Notes under the pieces: model-generated
Told to the model about the DNA's origin: nothing
Databases searched by the model: none
The model's input: the letters and a program-made list of their open reading frames with translations, nothing else
Assembly (NCBI GenBank): GCA_015680685.1
Contig: MNCI01028959.1
Location: 351,846-375,349 of the forward strand
Direction of reading: 5' to 3'
Length of the DNA stretch: 23,504 bases
From: Gnetum montanum
Lineage: Eukaryota; Streptophyta; Gnetopsida; Gnetales; Gnetaceae
Part shown: in pieces, positions 8,990-18,640 of the stretch
How positions within the stretch are numbered: the stretch's first letter is position 1
Layout of the letters: every line of letters starts with the position of its first letter
Made by a program: the position numbers and the translations under genes

Positions 8990-9245
8990 CTATAACCATG
9001 TAGCCTTCTTTTTCTATAGCATCCTTAGCCTAGTTGAAACATTATTTGCATGTACTGTTTTACTTTACTTTGTTTTACATTATTTAACTTTACTTTACAC
9101 ATAGCCTATGATTTATTTTCATTTATAATTTACCTTTTGTGCCTCTTTTATTTTTAGAACATAAAACACCATAAAATTTTAAAACTTGAAAGTTCATAAA
9201 AATTTTTAAAAATGTAAAAATGACCAACAAAATTTTTTTTCCCAA
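8990..9245. other. Low-complexity AT-rich spacer
   Basis: Runs of TTTACTTTACTTT and A/T homopolymers dominate. I see no gene. Confidence 0.6.
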
Positions 9246-9249
9246 AACA

Positions 9250-9580
9250 TCAAGATCCACCATGGCCTAAAACTAGAAAAACATTATGATCCATCATGTC
9301 TAAAATTGGCAAAATATTAGATGGTCCACCACGGCCTAAAACTAGCAAAACATATGGCTTGTAATGGCCTAAAACTGAAAAAACACATGACCCACCAAGG
9401 CCTAAAACTAGCAACACCATGGTCCACCAAGGCCTAAAATTGGCAATACTGTAGCCTGTCAAGGCCTAAAATTAGCAACAACACAACCCACCAAGTTCTA
9501 AAATTAGCAACACCATAGTCCAACAAGCCTAAAAGTAGCAACATCATGGCTTGCTAAGGCCTAAAGTTGGCAAAATTTGG
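9250..9580. repeat. Minisatellite, about ten ~32-bp units
   Basis: The core GGCCTAAAACTAGCAA, with variants such as GGCCTAAAATTGGCAA, recurs about ten times at roughly 32-bp spacing, joined by CACCATGGTCCACCAA-like sequence. Core positions are near 9264, 9297, 9331, 9364, 9397, 9430, 9463, 9495, 9526 and 9558. A minus-strand open frame over it (repeating VLGHGG-like words) is a by-product of the repeat. Confidence 0.9.
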
Positions 9581-10564
9581 TTATGGTTGACCAGAAATTG
9601 ACCAAGTGTCACCACCTATCTTCCACCTTGACTAGTTTGGCCTTGTTCCATTGTAGCTTGACTTGTTTTGATCTTGTTGCATAATTGTGACCTTCATTTC
9701 CTTATCATTTAGTGTCATATGGCTCTACAACCCTCATGTCCACAACATTTGGTCCTACTGAACCTCATATTTCTATCATATGACATCATTTCTATTTTAG
9801 TTGGCTTGGTTTAGCTTCAATTATTATCATGGAACATCAATACGACTTTGTTTGACCTTACCCAACTTCATTTTATGAAAGTTGGTTTGCATATATCCTT
9901 ATTTGACCACCATTAGACCATTATTTAGCCTTTATTTCACATTATTTTCTCTAACTTACCCCTTATAACCTTTGTTAACCATGATTAAACCATGTTTATC
10001 ATTTTTGGTAATGTGTTTTGACTCATATATGCATTATTGTTAATGTATTTTACATTGTTTTTACATTACTTAACAATTTTATTACATAGGTGCTTCTTGA
10101 TGTGCTTATGTTGTCATGTAGGAATGAGCTAGGAGGATAAGAAAGGAAATTCAACTAGCCTTAAAGCCTAAATAAAACCCTCTTGTGATGTTTTTAGACC
10201 AAGTTGACCTTACATACCCAAACCTAGAACCTTAAAAATGTCCTACCATACAGCCTTAATGCCCTAGAGTAGCATGATGATCATTAACCTCAAACCTAGA
10301 GACATCATGGAGGGTCACTTAGTTAAAATTCCCATCTAAATCATAATGGTGAGGAGAAAATGCATAGGGCCAAGTTCCTCAGTAGAACTTAAGCCTACTC
10401 ATGATCTCATCAAACCCTTGCAATGCAACATTAAAGCCATCACATAACCCTAGTTGCATCTAACACTCACATGTTTGCTAGTAGTGTTGTTTACTATTGT
10501 TGATAGGTTGGGACAAATAACCAATGTTGATGACTTTGATGGTCTACAACAAGTGACCCTGCAT
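9581..10564. other. Gene-free spacer
   Basis: No open frame, repeat or element signature is supported. Many short ACC/CAT-rich words recur but no period is evident. Confidence 0.5.

Positions 10565-10565
<1 letters not shown>

Positions 10566-10603
<38 letters not shown>
10566..10603. repeat. (CT)19 microsatellite
   Basis: A pure CT run of 38 bases. It is likely length-polymorphic. Confidence 0.95.
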
Positions 10604-10605
<2 letters not shown>

Positions 10606-10842
10606 TTGGCATAATGAATGAATTGCAGAACTTTGTAAATCTGATGCACATTACATAGACCTCTTTATGTTGTGATAATGGTGACCTAGTTTGCTAGTTA
10701 TCTTGCATGGCCCTATTCATTGTATTGTAACAACATGTTTTCTTTATTGTGTTTTCTTGTTCTCTTAGAGTTGTGCTTGCAAGATGAAGCCCAAAGTCAT
10801 CGTAATTGGCACAACTCATTACAGTAGCAAGTTTCCACGTGA
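10604..10842. other. Gene-free spacer
   Basis: No feature recognised. A pyrimidine-rich run ending in AG near 10770 looks like a splice acceptor by eye, but no exon-like frame follows. Confidence 0.4.
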
Positions 10843-10910
10843 TAAAGGGGGGACCCTAATAGCCAAACAAATGACTTCAAACATGTAAAGGGGGGACCCT
10901 AATAGCCAAA
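10843..10910. repeat. 43-bp tandem duplication with a G6 core
   Basis: A 25-base segment containing AAAGGGGGGACCC and TAATAGCC is repeated exactly at 10843-10867 and 10886-10910, 43 bases apart. Exact identity in otherwise decayed DNA implies a recent duplication. Confidence 0.9.
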
Positions 10911-11156
10911 GAAACCTTAGAGCAAGGTGTTGGTTCCTCCAAAACATTACCAAGTGACCAACACTTTGATGCATGAAGTGTGAAGACTACATTGATTAGC
11001 CAAAATTTCATTTCCATAACTACGACCATGATGTCAAATATTTAAAACTCATTGTTAACCTTGTAACCATTTCCTTGTAACCAAATATAGCCTTTAACCT
11101 CTATCACCTCACCATAACCTTATCTCATCATCACAAGCTCTCTTCGGCATGGTTTG
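10911..11156. other. Gene-free spacer
   Basis: Repetitive AACC and CATCACC words with no open frame. It precedes the 1.4-kb tandem unit. Confidence 0.4.
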
Positions 11157-11410
11157 ACACTACAGAATCAAGCGTAGAGAGGAAACATTGGTGATGGACT
11201 TGCAATGATATTTTGTATTCTTTGTCGATGTCTCTCAGGTCAATCCTCCAAACATTAACAAAGAGGATCCAATGAAACACCACCAAGAAATCTCATGTTG
11301 CAACTTTTATACCTCACCATTAAACCTAAGGTTGGAATTTTATTGTAAAATGTGAATATTATAATCTATGAGATGTAAATTCACATACTTTAACTTTTGG
11401 GGTTGAAAAA

Positions 11411-11632
11411 ATGTCCCTTAAGTTGTTATAGCCTCACTTCCTAAGTGAAAAAAGTCATACCATGACTATATTTGAGTTTGGAAAGGTTAAAATTTCCTTT
11501 TAGACTATCAAAATTGGCATGTTCATGGGTTTTTGTGGGGGTATAGCCTTAGCTACGTTGGAACCATCTACCCCTGGTGTTGATGGTGTTGGGCTTTCAT
11601 TTTCCCAAAAATGGCCAGCGTATGTACCATAA
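11411..11632 (+). pseudogene. Small reading frame in tandem copy 1, broken
   Basis: An ATG-led plus-strand frame of 74 codons with two internal stops (after MSLKLL and after KVKISF). It aligns without frameshift to the frame starting at 12817: PHF, KS, (T/S)IF, GK(V/A)K, KIGMFMGF, IAL(A/T)TLEP and G(V/L)SFS or its variant. No known family. Both strands happen to be fairly open here. Confidence 0.3.
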
Positions 11633-11825
11633 TTACCAATGGTGTTCCACAAGGCTAGCATAGGAGTTATTAAGTTTCCATTTTTTTCATGAAGCCAATG
11701 TTGAAATGATTGGGGTTTTTCACTTTCCCAACCATGGCCAGCATAGTCACTATGATTTTTAGTAGTTTCTCCATGGCTAGCATAGTCACTATAATTCCCA
11801 ACATAGATACAATAAAGCCAATGTA
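11605..11825. repeat. Degenerate ~40-bp repeats around ATGGCCAGCATAGTCACTAT
   Basis: Variants of GGC(C/T)AGCATAGTCACTAT occur four to five times within copy 1 (near 11612, 11652, 11728, 11772), spaced by multiples of about 40. Copy 2 has weaker versions near 13100-13170 (GGCCAACATAGTCAACAC, GACCAGCATAGTAG). The repeat therefore predates the 1.4-kb duplication. Confidence 0.55.
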
Positions 11826-12576
11826 GTATCAAAAGTCCATTTACTATTTTTAGTATCTATTATGGTTTTGATGGCCTTGGCTGCATGAAAATTTATCATA
11901 AATGGAAACTACACTAGAGTTAAAAGCCTACACACCTACACATGATTTCAATTTCTTAGTAATCATGGTAGAAAATTTGTAGAAACAAATTGAATACTAG
12001 TAGCTTATTTAAATCAAATTCCAATACTTTGAGAGAACTTTTTGGTAAATTGGAAATTAGTTGAGCATTGAAGACTCTCGGTGCATTTCCTAGTAGCAAG
12101 AAGGTCAAGCATTTTTTCACCATTTTTAACTAACACAACATATGTAAGCCAAAGAACTAGAGAGGAGTTATAGAAGTTGGAGCTTGGAAGCACCTAGATC
12201 ATGAGGCTAACCGTAGAACACAACCTATCATCTTCAATAGGATTCAAGTTTTGTCTAACCAAAGCTTCTTGTGCATTTGAGCATACAATTTGTACTCCTT
12301 AAACTTTACACTTTAAACATTTTGTTGTTTAATAAAGTTTGCAATTCATTTGTTGTGTAGAATTATTTTAAGTTGAATTTTTATCTTTCTTTTCATTTGA
12401 ATCTACAATTCCATTTCCATTTTCATTCTCGCTTACATTATTTATGTCCTTGGATGATCAACCATATTGTGCAAGGCACCTTAAATCCTCTTTTTTAGAG
12501 ACCCTTGAAATTCAAGGTTAAAGTTGTATTCCACAGTTGGAATTTTTAGTTTTTATAGCGATTGAATTTTTCAGGT

Positions 12577-14004
12577 GCTACAGTTTTCTAGTGCTAGTAG
12601 ATGGTACTATGGTGATTATTTGTGTTCTTTGTTGATGTCTCTTAGGTCAATTCTCAAAACCTCAACAAAGAGGGGCCAATGAACCACCACCAAGAAAATC
12701 CATATTGTAACTTGTAAATCTTCACCACCTAGCTTGAGGAAAAAATTTATTGTAAATGTAAGGTATGTGGCCCATGAGCTGTAATCTTGCATACTTTAAC
12801 TTTTTGAGACTGAAAAATGCCTCATAAGTTGCTACTACCTCACTTCCCAAGTGGAAAAAGCAATGTCATGTCTATATTTGGACTTGGGAAGGCTAAAAAT
12901 ACCTTGGGGACTACCAAATTTGGCATTTTCATGGGTTTTATGATGGTTATTGCTTTGACTACGCTGGAACCAGCTACATCCAGCATTGCTGGTATTGGGT
13001 TTTCTTTTTCCAATAATTTCCAATGTAGTTGCCACAAAACCCAACATGGATGTTGCAAGTCAAGTGTTGGAGCTGTTGGGTTTTCGACTTTCCTAGCAGT
13101 GGCCAACATAGTCAACACAACTTTCAATAATCTTTACATGACCAGCATAGTAGAGGTGAAGCCAACATAGTCAGAAAAGTCCATTTACTATTTTTAGTAT
13201 TTGATGTGGTTTTGATGGCCCTTAAGTGTTGAAGCCTATTAAAAATGGACAACTACATTGGAAATTATGGCCGGTCACACCTACAAATAACATCAATATG
13301 TCAACAATCATGGAAAAACTTTGTAGCCTAAAATCAACAACCTTGAAGTGTATAAAATCCAAACTTGAACACACTATTTAGATTTGAAACATTTTTTTTT
13401 TTGCAATCATAGAATCTCTATAGTCTTAAGCATCTTGAATCCATTTTGACATTGGTAAGACTTTTGGGGCACATTGGTATTCACCTGAGCATTAGAGACT
13501 CTTAGCGTATTACTACTACAACAAGAGTTAAGCAACATTGTTTACACCACCTTCAACAAAGTTGCAAACTCAAGAAAAAACCAACAAATAGCTCTTAGTG
13601 ATTGGAGTTGGGAAGTACTTGGGATCATGGAATTTGACTATAGAATACAACCTACCAGCTCCAATAGGCTTCAAGCTTCATCCAAACAAGCTTCTTATGC
13701 ATTTGAGCACATAATCTATACTCCTTGAACTCTATACTTTAAGCACTTTTGCTCTTCCAATAAACTTTATCAATTCATTTGTAGTGTATATTTGATTTCA
13801 AGTTTAAGCCTATGTTTACTTTTTTTTTCATTTGAATCTGCAATTCCATTTTTCTTCAATTACATGCTCAAAGTCCCTAGGTGATTAGCCAAACCATCAA
13901 AGGCACCTTTGATCTTATTTCTCAGAGGTCCTTGGGATCCAAGGTTAGGCTATTTCACCAGGATTTTTGATTTTCTAGCAACCAAATTTTCTAGGCATTA
14001 CACC
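12577..14004. repeat. 1.4-kb tandem unit, copy 2
   Basis: Second copy of the unit, directly adjacent to copy 1, with a period near 1,420 bases. It ends near GGCATTACACC. Many substitutions and small indels separate the copies, so the duplication is old. There is no internal region between them, unlike a retrotransposon with paired LTRs. The sequence after 14004 does not begin a third copy that I can recognise. Confidence 0.8.
12817..13170 (+). CDS. Small open frame in tandem copy 2, unknown
   Basis: An open frame of 117 codons, ATG at the position equivalent to 11411 in copy 1. The first 75 residues align with copy 1. A hydrophobic stretch (GIFMGFMMVIALTTLEP, residues about 39-56) could be a membrane segment, but the flanking sequence is low in gene character and the opposite strand is also open over 12835-13127. 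No homologue is recognised. It is listed because the frame is shared between the repeats; a chance frame remains likely. Confidence 0.25.
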   Translation: MPHKLLLPHFPSGKSNVMSIFGLGKAKNTLGTTKFGIFMGFMMVIALTTLEPATSSIAGIGFSFSNNFQCSCHKTQHGCCKSSVGAVGFSTFLAVANIVNTTFNNLYMTSIVEVKPT

Positions 14005-14104
14005 TTGGCTAGAAGATTCACCTATCTTCCATGAGACAATCTCAACTTAGCTTAGAATCTTCTTTTCCTTGATACAAGGTATAGAAAAATTGCAAAATGT
14101 AGAA
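14005..14104. other. Short spacer before copia LTR
   Basis: 100 bases with no recognised content between the tandem unit and the copia LTR start. Confidence 0.4.
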
Positions 14105-14201
14105 TGATTCTAGGAGTTAATTCCTAGAATTTATCCATTTATATTTTCCAAATTTAGTGTGCTTTATTTTCTATTTTATTCATTCCTTTCCTTTAGGCAT
14201 T

Positions 14202-14352
14202 TAGTTGCCTAAGTAGTTGTTAGATTTGCTATTAATTAGTTGTTAAATTTGTTGTCAATTAGTTTCCTAAATAGTTGTTAAATTTTCTATTAATTAGTTG
14301 TCAAATTTGCTATCAATTAGTTGCCTAATTAGTTGTTAGATTTTCTGGCAAT
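14202..14352. repeat. Alternating 35/23-bp tandem array in LTR (A-B-A-B-A)
   Basis: Exact boundaries are visible: A 14202-14236, B 14237-14259, A 14260-14294, B 14295-14317, A 14318-14352. A units start TAGTTGCCTAA or a close variant and end AAT; B units start TAGTTGT and end CAAT. The composite period is 58 bases. The array ends directly before the TATA box. Confidence 0.9.
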
Positions 14353-14354
14353 CC

Positions 14355-14361
14355 TATATAA
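14355..14361 (+). promoter_or_regulatory. TATA box of copia LTR
   Basis: TATATAA lies three bases after the repeat array and about 70 bases before the primer site, the expected place for the LTR promoter. Confidence 0.65.
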
Positions 14362-14427
14362 TTTTTGTTATTCTTCATTCTGTGAATAAGAGAAGAACCA
14401 TCCATTCTATTTCAAAATCAATCTTTA

Positions 14428-14440
14428 TGGTATCAAAGCT
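14428..14440 (+). promoter_or_regulatory. Primer binding site, initiator-Met tRNA type
   Basis: TGGTATCAAAGCT matches the copia primer consensus complementary to initiator-Met tRNA and lies just after the LTR end. Confidence 0.85.
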
Positions 14441-14579
14441 TTAGGATTAATACCTAGGGATAATTTTTTTTATGGGTTCCTATTTAGAAGCTCTCCTCTA
14501 ACATGACTATTCTTTCTTTGTCCCTATTTCTTCCAATTCAGATCCTACCATCGTGTTTTCACTTCCACCATTCTAGCCT

Positions 14580-15500
14580 CTATCACTATTCTCTATCCAT
14601 GAAAAATACTACCAAACATTCTTCTTTTTTAATTATTCCCATCATTGAAAATTCCACCTTTTCAAATTCAAGTAGTTTATATGCCTCTATTCCTCCTATC
14701 ATAGTCCACAAACTTTCAAGTCCTAACTGTCCAGTGGTCCCAATCGGTTTTAATGTATATGAGGGGGAAAGGAAAAGATGATTATGTTATCGGAGTATCA
14801 ATTTCACCATCAAAGGAGGATCCAAAGTTTAAAGCATGGTATTTAAAAAACAACATGGTGATGTCATGGTTAATCAATTCCATGATGGTAGAGATTGGTG
14901 AGAACTTTATGTTCTTTGAAACTACGAAGGAGATTTGCGATGCAGCTAAGGAGATTTTTTTCGATAAAGAAAATACATTGAAATTATTTGCGATAGAGAG
15001 AAACCTTAATGACCTTTGTTAAGATCTTAATGTCACTTAATATTTTAATCTCCTATCATGTCAATGGTAGTAATTAGATCGGCACAAGATTTATAACTGG
15101 GAGAGTCCAAATGATGGAGTCAAGTATAAGTGTATCATTGAGAAAAACAAGTTTTCAAGTTTCTAATGGGACTAAATCCTAGTCTTGATGAGGTTTGTGG
15201 TTGCATCTTGAAAACCAAACCTCTACCTTCTCTCTAAGAAGCTTTCTCTGAAGTCCATCATGAAGAGAATAGGAGGAAGCTTATGCTTGAAGGATAAGTA
15301 GGTGAGCCTTTAGCAATGGTAGTATAAGGAAAATCAACCAATGTTGGTGAGAACTAGTTAAAGAAAAGAAGACCGAAGTGTGAATACTACTAAAAATTGG
15401 ATCACATGAAAGACAAATGCTATGCTCTTCATGGATACCCTCTAGATCATAAACCTTAAGAACAAAGAGATCACCAACTTAGTAGACATACTACTACAAT
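14580..15500 (+). pseudogene. gag: Ty1/copia gag, broken
   Basis: The likely start is the ATG at 14580 (MKNTTKHSS), followed by a Ser/Pro-rich leader and HKLSSPN. A frameshift near 14755 moves to GKGKDDYVIGVSISPSKEDP, a hallmark of the UBN2-type gag of Ale-like copia elements, then MVMSWLINSMMVEIGENF, KEICDAAKEIFFDKENT and YFNLLS. The zinc knuckle at 15380-15421 reads C-x2-Y-x4-H-x4-C followed by YALHGYP; the second Cys is Tyr (TAC) and a stop sits inside the knuckle. Several stops fall where relatives have Gln or Arg. Gag packages element RNA in intact relatives; this copy cannot. Confidence 0.85.
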
Positions 15501-15526
15501 CCCTACGGAAGAAAAATCAGCCTCCA

Positions 15527-16030
15527 TTGAGTCTCCATTCAACAAAAGAACAACTTAATGCTCTTCAAAAATTGATGACTCAAACCATCCAATCTCAACT
15601 ATTGAGTAGCATAATTGGAATAGAATTAGTTGCTAAGAAAGGTAATATTACCAAATCCCTAATAGTTTATAAAGATGGATCAGATTGTTGGATTATTGAC
15701 TTAGGTGCAACTGATCACATGCCAAGGAATGCAAACTTATTGGAGAACTTTGTTCCATGTACTTAGAATCATTTGGTTAAGATGCTAATTGTTCTCACTC
15801 TAAAGTGATAGGATATGGTTCAGCCTCTCTCTCAAGGAACATAACATTGAAATTTGTTCTCTTAGTCCCCAATTTAGACTGCACTTACTGTCTATTAGTA
15901 AACTCATAAGTGATTTAAATTGCATCCCTAAATTTACTTCTCAAAACCATGTATTTCAAGACTTGGAATCAAGGATGATGATTGGTAAAGCTAAGGTTTT
16001 TGTGGGCCTCTATCTTTTGGAAAGTAAAAA
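15527..16030 (+). pseudogene. Copia protease and pre-integrase region, broken
   Basis: The frame contains SDCWIIDLGATDHMPRN. Copia proteases have D-S-G-A-T-D-H, so the catalytic Asp (15698-15700) is kept while the Ser after it is Leu (TTA for TCA). After a stop and frameshifts, the GAG-pre-integrase block can be traced: LISDLNCIPKF, then MIGKAKVFVGLYLLES near 15975-16025. The intact enzyme cleaves the polyprotein. Confidence 0.8.
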
Positions 16031-16079
16031 GCACTTAGAGGGATAACATCCATCTACCAAGTTTGTTTCTTAGAGTCTT

Positions 16080-17030
16080 ATTTCATCCTTCATGTCTTCT
16101 CAAAATACAGATAGTGTAATCATGCTATGGCATTACCTTTTAAGTCATGCAAATTTTCCATACCTTGCAAAATTATTTCCATCATTATTTGTTAATAAAA
16201 ATCCAAAGTTATTCCATTGTGAGATTTGTTAACTATTGGAACATGTTTGAAATTCATATTAAAGTTTTCCCTACAAATCTTCTCAACTGTTTGCTCTTGT
16301 TCATAGTGATGTTTGGGGTCCATAAAAAATAAACAATATCACAAGTTCTAGATGGTTTGTTCTATTTATTGATGATCATACTCAAGTCACTTGTCTATTC
16401 CTTATGAAAGAAAAGTCCAAAGTAGGGACAATTTTCCAAAATTTCAACAATATGGTTAATGCTCAATTTAATAGTAAAATTCAAATTCTCAAAACTAATA
16501 ATGCCAAAGAATATTTCTCCTCTCCTCTAGGAGAATATCTTCTTGATTAGGGAATTGTTCATCAAAGCTCTTGTGTTGAAACTCCACAACAAAATGGAGT
16601 TTTAGAAAGGAAAAATAGACACTTGTTAGAAGTTGCAAGATCTCTCATGATTACATCAAATGTTCCAAAGTATTTTTGGGGGGAATTTGTTCTTACATAT
16701 GCTTATCTCATAAATAGAATACCATCATGAGTTTTAAACTTCAAAACATTGTGTCAAGTATTCCTTTAATCCTTTCCAAATTACCACCTAATTTCCATCA
16801 TTCCTTTAAAGGTGTTTGGATGTTCTACCTTTGTCAACATAAATCAATCTTGCAGAAGCAAATTGGATCCAAAATCAGAAAAGGGCCTCTTCCTTGGGTA
16901 TTCTCATACTTAGAAAGGGTATAAGCACTAGTGTCCACAAAAATGTTAATTTTTTGTTTCAATGGATGTTACCTTTTTGGAAGATCAACCCTATTACCTA
17001 AAAATGACTATTCAGGGGGAGAGTGAGCCA
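16080..17030 (+). pseudogene. Copia integrase, broken
   Basis: The zinc-binding part is visible from 16126: H-x4-H (HYLLSH), then CEIC near 16212, then a stop at an expected Gln. The catalytic core follows: first Asp in HSDVWGP (16308-16310); the second acidic residue is lost (KTNNAKEY, Asn at 16497-16499 for Asp); the Glu in NGVLERKNR is at 16605-16607, 36 codons later, which keeps the DD35E spacing. VPKYFWGE and INRIPS follow, then a frameshift and the tail KVFGCSTF, RSKLDPKSEKGLFLGY. The family joins cDNA to chromosomal DNA; this copy is dead. Confidence 0.9.
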
Positions 17031-17400
17031 ATTGAAGAGTATTAGTTTTGGGAATCCAATGTTGAAATTGAACCCACTATTTCTTTGACTTCACCTTCTC
17101 TTATGCCCTTGGTTTAGAGTCCATCAAACCCTCAACCCTCAAACACAACTCAACCTACAGAGTCTAAAGTTTAAAATGATCTTGATGTTGTTCCTCTAAG
17201 TCCTCCCAATATTTAGGATGAACTAGAGACAAGTACACATCCTTTTCCAAACCTTGACTTAGATCCAAACTCCAAGAACCTTGAAATAATAGCTAACAGT
17301 TATGTTAATTCTAATATTGTTGAGTTGCTAGATCATCTTTGGTGCCCTATTGCTCTTTAAAAGGGTGTTTGTTCATGCACTCATCATCCTATTTCATATT
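17031..17400. pseudogene. Decayed integrase-RT linker
   Basis: The Pro/Ser-rich linker between integrase and RT in copia polyproteins is recognisable only by position and by words such as LTSPSLMPL and SNPQPSNT in a broken frame. Stops occur in all frames. Confidence 0.5.
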
Positions 17401-17954
17401 TTATTTCTTATGAGGGTTTGTCTCCATTTTTCAAGGCCTTAACACTTAATCTTGTCTCCATTGTGATTCCCAATAATATTCATGAAGCATTGAAGCATCC
17501 AAAATGGAAAGCAATTGTGAATGAGGAAATTAGAGCCCTTGAGAAGAATGGAACATGGGAAGTTACTACACTACTAGACAACAAGAGAATTATAAGGTGC
17601 AAATGGATTTTTAAAATCAAACATAATCCTGATGGCAGCATAGAAAGATACAAGGCCTAATTGGTTGCTAGAGGATTTACTCAATCATATGGAATAGATT
17701 ATTAGGAGACATTTGCTATGGTTGCCAAACTCAACAGAATTAGAGTTCTTCTTTTAGTGGATGTAATCTTGACTAGCCTCTATAACAACTTGACATTCAG
17801 AATGCTTTTCTCAATGGGGATCTTGAAGAAGAGGTCTACATGGGCATGCCTCTTATATTTGAAAGTTCTAAAAAGTCAACATAAGTCTGTAAGCTCAAGA
17901 AGTCACTCTATGGGCTAAAAAAATCTCCTAGAGCATGGTTTGATAGGTTTGCAA
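17401..17954 (+). pseudogene. Copia reverse transcriptase, N-terminal half, truncated
   Basis: RVT_2 motifs in order: HPKWKAIVNEEIRALEKNGT, WEV, IIRCKWIFKIKHNPDGSIER, YKA-stop-LVARGFTQSYGIDY, stop, ETFAMVAKLNRIRVLL. A frameshift near 17760 is followed by QLDIQNAFLNGDLEEEVYMG, VCKLKKSLYGLKKSPRAWFD and RFANV. The frame then runs into the gypsy LTR at about 17955, before the YVDD catalytic box, so the active site, RNase H and 3' LTR are missing. Stops at 17660 and 17703 sit in otherwise conserved words. Confidence 0.9.
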
Positions 17955-18127
17955 ATGTGTGCTTGCAGTAGGAGTCATAAAGCAAACAGATCTTTATTCA
18001 AGCATTGTGTACCTGAGCACACCTTGTGTATAGCAATAAAGACAAACTTTATGATAAACCTTGTAGCATCTAGAATATATTAATTAGTGTTAATTAATAT
18101 TATTAATTACTTTCTTAATTAATTAAG

Positions 18128-18165
<38 letters not shown>

Positions 18166-18515
18166 CCTACAACTCTCCTAAGTAAGCACACTCAGTACGA
18201 CCACTTCAAGCATGTGTGTAACACTTGGTTAGAACTTAGTTAATGAGTAGTTAATTTAAATTAGTTACTTAGTTATCTCTCTCCTTCAATATTAGCACAA
18301 GATAAAGAAAACATAAAAGATATAAAAATCATATGCCTCAAGCTTACTTAACCATACAATCGTGACATACAAGAAAGTTTGGGAAGACAACGATTAGCCA
18401 ACCCATTCTTGTTCTGCAAAGGTGCATAAGCACTGAGTCCTTGGAATTCAACCGAATCATGCATGAAATGCTTGTATTCATATGGTTGAGCGTAGGGATA
18501 CCTCGCTGCTCGTCA
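17955..18515 (+). mobile_element. 5'-truncated LTR of the Athila/Tat-like gypsy element
   Basis: Homology to the complete LTR starts at 17955-17960 (equivalent to about 1290) and runs to the terminal CGTCA at 18515, which is followed by the primer site. The first about 166 bases, with TGATG, the U3 palindrome and the TATA box, are absent. An internal stretch of about 80 bases present at 1560-1640 is also absent. The AATAAA signal is kept (18035-18040) and a (CT)16 tract lies at 18131-18162. Without its promoter end this LTR probably could not start transcription. Confidence 0.85.
18131..18162. repeat. (CT)16 microsatellite in LTR
   Basis: A pure CT run. The other LTR copy has only a short CTCTCTC at the same place (about 1484-1500), so the tract expanded after the copies diverged. 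Confidence 0.95.
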
Positions 18516-18516
18516 T

Positions 18517-18534
18517 TGGCGCCATTGCTAGGGA
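18517..18534 (+). promoter_or_regulatory. Primer binding site, tRNA-Asp type
   Basis: TGGCGCCATTGCTAGGGA starts two bases after the LTR end. It matches the TGGCGCCGTTGCCGGGGA site complementary to the tRNA-Asp 3' end, common in Athila/Tat elements, with three differences, two consistent with G-to-A and one with C-to-T. Confidence 0.85.
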
Positions 18535-18640
18535 CTTAGTTGTTTGTGTAGTAATATGAACTTAGAGAATCATTCACATCATTGGAATGAACCCTTAGGT
18601 TTGGTTGAGAAAACAAAAAAAATACATTGTACACTGAACA
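18535..18640. other. 5' leader of the gypsy element
   Basis: Untranslated leader between primer site and gag. No motif recognised. Confidence 0.5.

Larger units (their letters stand above)
11157..12576. repeat. 1.4-kb tandem unit, copy 1
   Basis: This unit aligns along its length with 12577-14004. Shared landmarks in order are CTTTGT(C/T)GATGTCTCT, AACAAAGAGG, CATACTTTAACTTTT, GGCAT(G/T)TTCATGGGTTTT, TCCATTTACTATTTTTAGTAT, GAGCATT, TGTGCATTTGAGCA or its variant, AATAAA(G/C)TTT, TTCATTTGAATCT and TTCAAGGTTA or its variant. It ends near GGTGCTACAG. Length and the AATAAA near the 3' part would suit long gypsy LTRs, but no primer site or polypurine tract flanks it. It carries a plus-strand reading frame with a counterpart in copy 2. 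Confidence 0.8.
14105..14420 (+). mobile_element. 5' LTR of the plus-strand copia element
   Basis: The 316-bp segment begins TGATT and ends AATCA, a perfect 5-base inverted match with TG...CA termini, and is followed after seven bases by the primer site. It contains a five-unit internal repeat (14202-14352) and a TATA box just after it. The size suits the small LTRs of Ale/Retrofit/Tork-type copia elements. The 3' LTR is not in the window. Confidence 0.75.

Noticed and set aside
9250-9462. 70-residue minus-strand open frame with repeating VLGHGG words
   Set aside because: It is a by-product of the 32-bp minisatellite; unit lengths and differences do not respect codons.
10740-10800. Splice acceptor followed by a host exon
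   Set aside because: A pyrimidine run ending in AG is present but no open frame or coding bias follows.
12835-13127. Minus-strand open frames over tandem copy 2
   Set aside because: Shadow of the region also open on plus; copy 1 has a related minus frame (11500-11832) but the two fall out of register outside a short block.
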